A DNA stretch of 7,010 bases, from contig CALMCK010000246.1 of the NCBI GenBank assembly GCA_937862845.1, forward strand, positions 1 to 7,010, written 5' to 3'. Positions 1-5,749 of this stretch are shown in pieces; the first letter of the stretch is position 1; each line of letters starts with the position of its first letter. The notes below the pieces were generated by a model. It ran no database searches and had not been told where the DNA came from. It saw only the letters and a program-made list of their open reading frames with translations. The stretch comes from an uncultured Burkholderiaceae bacterium (lineage in GTDB: Bacteria > Pseudomonadota > Gammaproteobacteria > Burkholderiales > Burkholderiaceae). The translations under genes and the position numbers were made by a program.

Positions 1-693
1 GTTGTGGGCGATGACACCAGCATCGGTGCACACAACATCATCGAAGGGCACACCAGCATTGGTCGTGCCAACCAAATCGGTCACCACATCACTTTGGGTG
101 GCGTACCGCAGGATAAAAAATACGCAGGCGAGCCGACCGAGCTCATCATCGGCGATCGAAATGTGATTCGCGAGTTTTGCAGTTTTCATCTGGGCACGAC
201 TCAGGACAACGGCGTGACACGCATTGGTGATGACAACTGGATTATGGGTTACGTTCACCTCGCGCATGACTGCGTGATTGGCAATCAAACCATTTTGGCG
301 AGCAATGTTCAATTGGCAGGGCACGTCGAAGTACATGACCACGCCATCATCGGTGGCATGAGTGGTGCACACCAATTCGTTAAAATTGGCGCACATGCGA
401 TGGTCGGCGGCGGCTCGGTGTTGTTGAAAGACATACCGCCTTTCGTGATGGCGAGCGGCAATACCGCTGTGCCGCACGGCATCAACTCCGAAGGGCTCAA
501 GCGTCGTGGTTTTAGCACAGAGCAAATCATGGCGATTAAGCGTGCGTACAAAGCGATTTACCGTCAAGAGCTCACGCTCGAGCAAGCCATCCTTAAAATC
601 AACGAAGCCGCTGCTGCCGATCCATTGACTGCGGATTCGCTCATGCTCCTGAACGCATTTTTGTCCAACAGCACACGCGGCATTACCCGCTGA
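1..693 (+). CDS. lpxA: UDP-N-acetylglucosamine O-acyltransferase LpxA, 5' end missing
   Basis: LpxA moves a 3-hydroxyacyl chain from acyl carrier protein to the 3-OH of UDP-GlcNAc, the first step of lipid A synthesis in the cytoplasm. The frame is open from base 1, so the gene starts upstream. Alignment from memory to E. coli LpxA (262 aa) puts the first visible residue near position 37, so about 36 residues are missing and 230 are present. Left-handed beta-helix hexapeptide repeats run through the first two thirds (IGAHNII, IGRANQI, IGDRNVI, IGDDNWI, IGNQTIL). The motif QDKKYAGEPT matches the substrate-binding QDLKYAGEPT. AHDC at 262-273 carries the catalytic His (E. coli His125), and LKRRGFS begins the C-terminal helical domain. 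The position equivalent to E. coli Gly173, the acyl-chain ruler, is Gly (codon 409-411), which favours a C14-type rather than a C10-type chain; that is inference. The stop overlaps the lpxB start by one base. Confidence 0.97.
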   Translation, partial: VVGDDTSIGAHNIIEGHTSIGRANQIGHHITLGGVPQDKKYAGEPTELIIGDRNVIREFCSFHLGTTQDNGVTRIGDDNWIMGYVHLAHDCVIGNQTILASNVQLAGHVEVHDHAIIGGMSGAHQFVKIGAHAMVGGGSVLLKDIPPFVMASGNTAVPHGINSEGLKRRGFSTEQIMAIKRAYKAIYRQELTLEQAILKINEAAAADPLTADSLMLLNAFLSNSTRGITR

Positions 694-1844
694 TGCCGTC
701 GTCATCTCCAGTCCAACTGGCCATGGTGGCGGGCGAGTCATCGGGCGATCAGCTTGCCGCCGACCTAGTCAAAGGCGCTCGGCTGCGCTACCCCGATTTA
801 ACCGCACATGGCATCGCAGGCGAGGCCATGGTGCGCGAGGGTGTGACGGCGTGGTGGTCTTCTCAGTCACTCGCCGTGCGCGGTTACTTTGAGCCGATAC
901 GGCATTTGCCGCGTATTATCAAAATGCGCTCTGACTTTATTTCACGCTTGCAGGTTGTCCCGCCCGATGTGTTTATTGGTGTGGATGCCCCAGATTTTAA
1001 CCTCGGGCTTGAGACCAAATTGCGCGCCAGCGGCATCAAAACCATGCATTATGTCAGTCCGTCGATTTGGGCGTGGCGACCCAAGCGCATCGAAAAAATC
1101 CGTGCAGCGGCCGACCATGTGCTGTTGATTTTTCCTTTCGAAACGCAGATTTACAAAGACGCGGGCATCGCCGCCACATATGTGGGGCACCCGTTTGCGT
1201 CGCACATTCCACTGGTGGCCAATCCTGCCGCGGCACGTGAGGCGCTGCAGTTGTCATTGGACCAAACGGTGATTGCATTGTTGCCCGGTTCACGCCACTC
1301 TGAAATCGAGTACAACGCGCCGAATTTTTTTAAAGCCGCCGTGATTTTGGCGGAGCAACTCGGTGACGTGCAATTCATCTTGCCTGTCGCACACGACAAA
1401 CTGCGCGATAAAATCATGGCGCTGCGCGCGATACACGCGCCGAATATTTCACTGCGATTGCTCGATGGGCAAGCACGCAGCGCGATGGAGGCATCCGATG
1501 CGGTGTTGGTGGCCAGCGGCACGGCGAGTTTGGAAGTTTCTCTGTATAAAAAACCGATGGTGATTTCTTATAAAACATCAGTGGTGTCGGCGTGGCTTTA
1601 TCGAAAAGTAGCGCTGCAGCCGTGGATAGGTTTGCCGAATATTTTGCTCAACGATGCATTCATCCCCGAAGTGCTGCAAAACGATGCGACGCCCGAGAAT
1701 CTCGCGCACACCTTGTTGCATGAAATGGAGCGTTATGCCACAGATGGCAGCGTGGTGTCGCGCTTGCATGAGCTGCACCATTCGTTGATTCGCGACACGC
1801 CGAGTGTGTGCGCGCACGCGATTTCTCAAGTCATGGGTCGATGA
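693..1844 (+). CDS. lpxB: Lipid-A-disaccharide synthase LpxB
   Basis: LpxB is a GT19-family inverting glycosyltransferase that condenses UDP-2,3-diacylglucosamine with lipid X to form the beta-1,6 lipid A disaccharide, at the inner face of the cytoplasmic membrane. The 383-residue length matches the family (E. coli 382). The N-terminal motif VAGESSGD is at residues 12-19. GVDAPDFN contains Asp98 and LLPGSR ends in Arg201; both fall at exactly the E. coli numbers of residues known to be important for activity. HYVSPSIWAWRPKR (119-132) and ASGTASLE are further family signatures. The ATG shares its A with the lpxA stop (TGATG), and I see no strong ribosome binding site, so translation probably depends on coupling to lpxA. 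The next in-frame ATG, at 723, lies inside the conserved AMVAGES strand and is too late to be the start. Confidence 0.98.
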   Translation: MPSSSPVQLAMVAGESSGDQLAADLVKGARLRYPDLTAHGIAGEAMVREGVTAWWSSQSLAVRGYFEPIRHLPRIIKMRSDFISRLQVVPPDVFIGVDAPDFNLGLETKLRASGIKTMHYVSPSIWAWRPKRIEKIRAAADHVLLIFPFETQIYKDAGIAATYVGHPFASHIPLVANPAAAREALQLSLDQTVIALLPGSRHSEIEYNAPNFFKAAVILAEQLGDVQFILPVAHDKLRDKIMALRAIHAPNISLRLLDGQARSAMEASDAVLVASGTASLEVSLYKKPMVISYKTSVVSAWLYRKVALQPWIGLPNILLNDAFIPEVLQNDATPENLAHTLLHEMERYATDGSVVSRLHELHHSLIRDTPSVCAHAISQVMGR

Positions 1845-2467
1845 TGGACAATCTTGATTTTTTTATGATGGACGTTTCTGATGCTCGCATCATCTGTGGC
1901 ACGGACGAAGCGGGTCGCGGACCACTCGCGGGCGAAGTCTATGCGGCGGCGGTGATACTCGATGCGAGTCAGCCGATAGTGGGATTGAACGACTCTAAAA
2001 AACTCACGAGCAGAAAACGCGATGTGTTGTTTGATGAGATTAAAAATAAATCCATTGCGTGGAGCATTGCGACAGCCAGTGTGGCAGAGATTGATGAACT
2101 CAATATTTTACAAGCAAGCTTACTGGCCATGACCCGCGCGGTTGAGGCGCTGCACACACGCCCCGAATGGGTGTGGGTGGATGGCAATCAGTATCCGAAA
2201 TTATTGCAAGCGAGTGGTTATGCGGGCAAGGCATTGGTGCAGGGCGATGCGCTTGAACCGTGTATTTCTGCTGCGTCCATATTGGCGAAAGTCGCGCGCG
2301 ACGCGTCATTGGACGCACTGCACATTGAGTTTCCGATGTATGGTTTCAATCAACACAAAGGCTATCCGACTGCGCAGCACATGGCTGCGATTGCCGAACA
2401 CGGTGTGACGCCACACCACCGCAGGAGTTTTGCACCTGTGCGCCGCGCGCTGGAGCAACGAGCATGA
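1841..2467 (+). CDS. rnhB: Ribonuclease HII
   Basis: RNase HII cuts the RNA strand of RNA-DNA hybrids and starts removal of single ribonucleotides misincorporated into DNA. From 1841 the protein has 208 residues (E. coli 198). The DEDD metal site is complete: Asp22 and Glu23 in TDEAGRGPLAG, Asp114 in VWVDGNQYP, and Asp136 in VQGDALEP. LNDSKKL, ISAASILAKV and the C-terminal HKGYPT and HHRRSF motifs are typical. The start is uncertain. In-frame ATGs lie at 1841, 1844, 1865 and 1868. The first gives a 4-base ATGA overlap with the lpxB stop and the second a 1-base overlap, both typical of coupled genes. The later pair gives 199-200 residues, closer to the E. coli length, but lacks a well-spaced ribosome binding site. 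I chose 1841 for the overlap. An earlier GTG at 1808 would run 37 bases into lpxB and is unlikely. Confidence 0.96.
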   Translation: MMDNLDFFMMDVSDARIICGTDEAGRGPLAGEVYAAAVILDASQPIVGLNDSKKLTSRKRDVLFDEIKNKSIAWSIATASVAEIDELNILQASLLAMTRAVEALHTRPEWVWVDGNQYPKLLQASGYAGKALVQGDALEPCISAASILAKVARDASLDALHIEFPMYGFNQHKGYPTAQHMAAIAEHGVTPHHRRSFAPVRRALEQRA

Positions 2468-3246
2468 GTGTGATTAGCGCCAAAGACAATCCGCTGGTCA
2501 AACAGCTCAAACGGGCGCTGCATCAGCCCAAGCGTTCGGATGCAACCATGTTGCTCGAAGGCGTGCATGTGGCACAGATGTTGTTTGACAGCACCGTATT
2601 GCCATCACGCGTGTGCGTGGTGGTGAATGCGAATGCAGAAATCGAAGCCTTGAAGCAACGGGCATACGCCGCCAAAGTTCGCGTGGATGTATTGAGCGAC
2701 GCGGTGTTTCGTGACTTGAGCACACTGGCGCAGGGCGAGAGCATTTTGTGCGAAGTGAGCAAGCCTTTGTCTTTGCCGTATGTCGGCGCGCATGATAACT
2801 TGTTGCTCATCGATGGCGTGCAGGATGCGGGCAATCTCGGCTCGATGCTGCGCAGTGCGGCAGCAGCGGGTGTGCGGCATGTGGTTTTAAACAATACATG
2901 TGTTAATCCGTTTTCACCCAAGGTGTTGCGCGCGGGCGCGGGCGCACATTTTTCGCTCAATATTGTCGATGGCGCAATACTCGATGAGGCGGTGCTTGCG
3001 TTGAAGTGCGCAGGGGTTCAAGTGCTCGCCACCAGCTTGGCGGCCAAGCAAAGCCTTTATCAAGCAAACTTAAAACAAGCGACGGCGTGGTTGCTGGGCA
3101 ATGAAGGCATGGGCGTACAGCCTGCACTGATTGAGCGGGCCAGTGACTCTGTCATCATTCCGATGCAGGCAGGTGAGTCGCTGAATGTCGCGGCGGCAAC
3201 GGCGGTGTGTTTGTTTGAAATGCAGCGCCAACAACACCAACCCTAA
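2464..3246 (+). CDS. TrmH/SpoU-family RNA 2'-O-ribose methyltransferase
   Basis: This is a SAM-dependent SPOUT-class enzyme expected to methylate a ribose 2'-OH in rRNA or tRNA; the target nucleotide cannot be told from sequence. The 260 residues split into an N-terminal substrate-binding domain (about 1-105, with LLEGVHVAQ at 30-38) and a trefoil-knot catalytic domain (about 112-256). The three SpoU motifs are present: motif 1 LLIDGVQDAGNLGSMLRSA (114-132) with Asn124 and the likely catalytic Arg130; motif 2 LLGNEGMGV (210-218); motif 3 IIPMQAGESLNVAAA (231-245) with Ser239 and Asn241. NPFSPKVLRAGAGAHF (148-163) is typical of the RlmB/TsnR branch, so RlmB-like (23S rRNA) is a reasonable guess only. 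The ATG overlaps the rnhB stop by four bases (ATGA) and has its own GGAG at 2452-2455, eight bases upstream. It is the last gene of the operon. Confidence 0.93.
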   Translation: MSVISAKDNPLVKQLKRALHQPKRSDATMLLEGVHVAQMLFDSTVLPSRVCVVVNANAEIEALKQRAYAAKVRVDVLSDAVFRDLSTLAQGESILCEVSKPLSLPYVGAHDNLLLIDGVQDAGNLGSMLRSAAAAGVRHVVLNNTCVNPFSPKVLRAGAGAHFSLNIVDGAILDEAVLALKCAGVQVLATSLAAKQSLYQANLKQATAWLLGNEGMGVQPALIERASDSVIIPMQAGESLNVAAATAVCLFEMQRQQHQP

Positions 3247-3285
3247 CAGATGTTATCGACACACAAGATATTTTGATATTTAACC

Positions 3286-3312
3286 GAATCCCCAACGAGG
3301 GATTCATTTTTT
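3286..3312 (+). terminator. Rho-independent terminator of the lpx-rnhB-methyltransferase operon
   Basis: A perfect 7-bp inverted repeat (GAATCCC at 3286-3292, GGGATTC at 3299-3305) encloses a 6-base loop and is followed by A and six T (3307-3312). It begins 39 bases after the methyltransferase stop and ends 12 bases before the uup start codon. The opposite strand has no T-run, so it should work only for + strand transcription. Confidence 0.8.
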
Positions 3313-3324
3313 GGAACATGACTC

Positions 3325-5259
3325 ATGGCACTTTTCACCATCACCGACGCACAGCTCGCTTACGGCCACGTCGCCTTGCTTGATCACACCGATTTTTCAC
3401 TGGATGACGGTGAGCGGGTCGGCTTGATCGGGCGCAATGGCACGGGCAAATCGTCTTTGCTCAAAATCATTGCGGGTTTACAGTCGGCCGACGATGGCGT
3501 CATCTCTCGTCAAAATGGTCTGCGCTGCGCTTATGTAGAGCAAGAGCCGAATTTCAACGATGAAGACTCGGTGTTTCATGCCGTTGTGTCAGGGGCTGGC
3601 GCTGCGGCGCAATTGCTCGAAGAATACGAAAATCTCTCAGAGCAAATCGCCCATGCCAGCGACGATGAGCAAATGAGTATCATCGATAAAATGCAAGACG
3701 TGCAAACCAAACTCGAGCAAAACGATGGCTGGACGCTGCACTCACGTGTGGACACAATCATCCATCAGCTCGAGCTCGACCCGCACGCACTTTGTGGGAC
3801 GTTGTCAGGTGGCGTCAAAAAACGCGTCGCGCTGGCGCGTGCATTGGTGCAAGCACCCGATGTGTTGCTGCTCGATGAACCGACCAATCACTTGGACATG
3901 CGCTCGATTGCTTGGCTTGAAGACCTGCTCAAAAACTTCAATGGTGCCGTGTTGCTCATCACCCATGACCGTGCATTTTTGGACAATGTGTCCACCCGCA
4001 TTGTCGAGCTCGATCGCGGGCAACTGCGCAGCTATCCCGGCAATTTCACCACATACCAAGCCACCAAAGAGCAACAGCTGTCCGATGAAGCCGTCGAAAA
4101 TGCACGCTTTGATAAACTCATGGCACAAGAAGAAGTCTGGATTCGCAAAGGTGTCGAAGCGCGCCGCACCAAAAGCGTCGCCCGCATCAATCGCTTGGTC
4201 GAAATGCGCACGCAGAGAAGCGGGCGCCGCGAGCAAGTCGGCCAGGTCAAAATGGATGTCTCGCAAGCAGACCGTTCGGGCAAAATCGTCGCCGAGCTCA
4301 CAGAGGTATACAAATCATTTGGCGAGAAAGAAATCGTTAAAAACTTCACCGCGACCCTCATGCGCGGCGATAAAGTCGGCCTGCTCGCAGGCAATGGCAT
4401 GGGCAAAACCACTTTGCTCAAAATCATTCTCGGCGTGCTCGCTGCAGACAAAGGCACTGTGAAAACAGGCACCAATTTGCAAATTGCGTATTTTGACCAA
4501 ATGCGCGAAGCACTGGATTTAGAAGCGACGCTTGCCGACACCATCAGCCCGGGCAGCGAGTGGGTTGAGATTAACGGCGTGAAAAAACACGTGATTGGTT
4601 ACTTGAGCGACTTCCTTTTTGCCCCACAACGCGCGCATTCGCCAGTTAAATCATTGTCAGGTGGCGAGCGCAATCGCTTGTTGCTCGCGCGCCTGTTCGC
4701 CAAACCCGCCAATGTCCTCGTGCTTGACGAGCCGACCAATGACTTGGACATTGAAACATTGGAATTGCTTGAAGAATTGTTACAAGACTACACCGGCACA
4801 GTGTTTCTCGTCTCGCATGACCGACAATTCCTCGACAATGTCGTCACCAGCGTCATTGCCGCCGAGCCGACGCCCGCATTGTGGCGCGAATACGTCGGTG
4901 GTTTTTATGACTGGCAACGCGCCAGTGGTTTGAGCGTGCCCGTGAGTTTTGCGGACATGGACGTAGTGGTCAAACCGACTGAAGCCGCCGCCGTGATTGA
5001 GCCGAAACACGATGCAACACCTGTCGTTAAGTCTGCGCCAAAACAAAAGTTGTCCTACAAAGAACAACGTGAGCTCGAAGAGTTGCCGAGCCGCATCGCG
5101 GCACTGGAGTCTGAGCAAAAAGACATCGAAGCACAGTTGGCCGATGGCGACATATTTACAAATGACGCATCGCGTGGTGTGGCGCTCACCGAGCGGCTCG
5201 GCGAGATTGAAGAAGCGCTGCTGATTGGTCTGGACCGGTGGTCAACATTGGAAGGTTAA
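3325..5259 (+). CDS. uup: ABC-F family ATPase Uup
   Basis: Uup is a soluble ABC-F protein without membrane segments. E. coli Uup is linked to transposon precise excision, replication/recombination intermediates and ribosome-associated functions; its exact role is unsettled. The 644 residues compare with about 635 in E. coli. ABC domain 1 has Walker A GRNGTGKS (36-43), signature LSGGV (160-164), Walker B with DEPTNHLD (184-191) and switch His214. An interdomain linker (about 235-320) is rich in charged residues, with ARRTKSVARINRL as its core. ABC domain 2 has Walker A AGNGMGKT (355-362), signature LSGGE (444-448), DEPTNDLD (468-475) and switch His498. The C-terminal coiled-coil domain starts at KQKLSYKEQRELEELP (573-588), diagnostic for Uup rather than EttA or YheS, after a Pro/Ala/Val-rich stretch. 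GGAA at 3313-3316 is eight bases before the ATG. An out-of-frame ATG at 3318 is not the start. The first Walker A glycine of domain 2 is Ala355, which is unusual. The gene appears to be monocistronic. Confidence 0.95.
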   Translation: MALFTITDAQLAYGHVALLDHTDFSLDDGERVGLIGRNGTGKSSLLKIIAGLQSADDGVISRQNGLRCAYVEQEPNFNDEDSVFHAVVSGAGAAAQLLEEYENLSEQIAHASDDEQMSIIDKMQDVQTKLEQNDGWTLHSRVDTIIHQLELDPHALCGTLSGGVKKRVALARALVQAPDVLLLDEPTNHLDMRSIAWLEDLLKNFNGAVLLITHDRAFLDNVSTRIVELDRGQLRSYPGNFTTYQATKEQQLSDEAVENARFDKLMAQEEVWIRKGVEARRTKSVARINRLVEMRTQRSGRREQVGQVKMDVSQADRSGKIVAELTEVYKSFGEKEIVKNFTATLMRGDKVGLLAGNGMGKTTLLKIILGVLAADKGTVKTGTNLQIAYFDQMREALDLEATLADTISPGSEWVEINGVKKHVIGYLSDFLFAPQRAHSPVKSLSGGERNRLLLARLFAKPANVLVLDEPTNDLDIETLELLEELLQDYTGTVFLVSHDRQFLDNVVTSVIAAEPTPALWREYVGGFYDWQRASGLSVPVSFADMDVVVKPTEAAAVIEPKHDATPVVKSAPKQKLSYKEQRELEELPSRIAALESEQKDIEAQLADGDIFTNDASRGVALTERLGEIEEALLIGLDRWSTLEG

Positions 5260-5260
5260 A

Positions 5261-5293
5261 CAAACCAACGCCGCTTTTTAAGCGGCGTGTTTG
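5261..5293 (+). terminator. Hairpin after uup, probable terminator
   Basis: A perfect 9-bp stem (ACGCCGCTT at 5268-5276 with AAGCGGCGT at 5280-5288) has a TTT loop. It can be extended by CAAAC (5261-5265) pairing with GTTTG (5289-5293) across a 2-base bulge. It begins directly after the uup stop. The sequence after the stem has only a short T-run (GTTT) inside the outer stem, so it is a weak intrinsic terminator by the classical rule. It could instead protect the 3' end of the mRNA or reduce readthrough into phaC. Confidence 0.6.
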
Positions 5294-5347
5294 CTGCGTT
5301 GCACTATATTTATAGGCCAAAAAATGAGTTAAATGCACGGTTTTCTA

Positions 5348-5376
5348 TTGACCTTTCGCCAAGCATCACAGACAAT
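5348..5376 (+). promoter_or_regulatory. Candidate sigma-70 promoter for phaC
   Basis: TTGACC (5348-5353, 5 of 6 to the -35 consensus) and GACAAT (5371-5376, 4 of 6 to the -10 consensus) are separated by exactly 17 bases. Transcription would start near 5383, giving a leader of about 40 bases before the phaC ATG. It is the best match I see between the uup hairpin and phaC, and it fits phaC having its own transcription unit. It is a sequence match only. Confidence 0.5.
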
Positions 5377-5412
5377 GTAAGAATCAAAAGCGTGCTTAAC
5401 GTGGGACAAAAT

Positions 5413-5417
5413 GGAGA
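5413..5417 (+). promoter_or_regulatory. Ribosome binding site that decides the phaC start
   Basis: GGAGA lies five bases before the ATG at 5423. An earlier in-frame ATG at 5411 would add only four residues (MENY) and overlaps this site, having just a weak GGGA at 5403-5406 in front of it. The ATG at 5423, giving MATKATK, is therefore preferred. Confidence 0.7.
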
Positions 5418-5422
5418 ATTAT

Positions 5423-5749
5423 ATGGCGACCAAAGCAACGAAAACCAGCAGCGCATCAAAGAAAAAAGAACCTGCGAAATCAGCTGTGGCGAGTAAGTCG
5501 CCAGTGAAGGTGGCGTCATCTACTAAGTCAAAAGTCACTCAAAATGCAGCGATCAAAGCGCCTGTCAAAAAAACAGCCACGAAGACTGCAACCAAGCCCG
5601 CAGTGAAATCCGCCGTGAAGCCCGCAAGCCCTGCCAAGAAAAAGCCCACAACCCGTGCCACAAAAAAACCGCTGGACACCGCGCGAGCAACCGCTCAAAA
5701 AGCACCCGAGTCAAAACAAGCATCGAATACCGATCACGCCACCAGCCCA
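5423..5749 (+). other. Histone H1-like Lys/Ala/Pro-rich N-terminal extension of PhaC
   Basis: The first 100 residues contain 24 Lys and 2 Arg but only 3 acidic residues, with 22 Ala and many Ser, Thr and Pro, and no Trp, Tyr or Phe. Degenerate short motifs recur: KTATKTATKPA (50-60), AVKSAVKPASPAKKKP (60-75), ATKKP (79-83). Such K/A/P tails are known from histone H1-like proteins, AlgP, and the C-terminal parts of the PHA granule proteins PhaF and PhaM, where they bind DNA. The stretch is almost certainly disordered. Conserved synthase sequence resumes around PFGDW (109-113). No in-frame ATG lies inside the extension; the first after the start is codon 120 (5780), without a ribosome binding site, so the extension should be translated. 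DNA binding is inference. Confidence 0.85.

Noticed and set aside
1808..1840. GTG at 1808 as an earlier rnhB start
   Set aside because: It would add 11 residues with no family similarity and overlap lpxB by 37 bases. The ATGs at 1841/1844 fit the overlap pattern of the other junctions.
3253..3280. Possible promoter TTATCG-16-GATATT upstream of uup, and the GATATT direct repeat at 3267-3280
   Set aside because: The -35 matches only 3 of 6 and the -10 only 4 of 6, and a transcript from here would meet the terminator at once. TTGATA at 3273-3278 has no -10 at a proper distance. Too weak to list as a feature.
3805..4544. Long minus-strand open frames opposite uup (153 and 170 residues)
   Set aside because: They lie opposite conserved ABC domains and arise from codon bias on the coding strand. 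No start signals or family motifs were seen.
5287..5496. A 69-residue + strand open frame starting before phaC
   Set aside because: It overlaps the proposed promoter and the first 74 bases of phaC in another frame, has no ribosome binding site and no recognisable motif. The phaC frame is clearly the coding one.
5567..5668. Two runs of seven A (5567-5573 and 5662-5668) in the phaC extension as possible frameshift or phase-variation sites
   Set aside because: The first run is read AAA AAA A, not in the A AAA AAA phase needed for -1 ribosomal slippage. Runs of seven are short for transcriptional slippage, and Lys-rich coding explains both.
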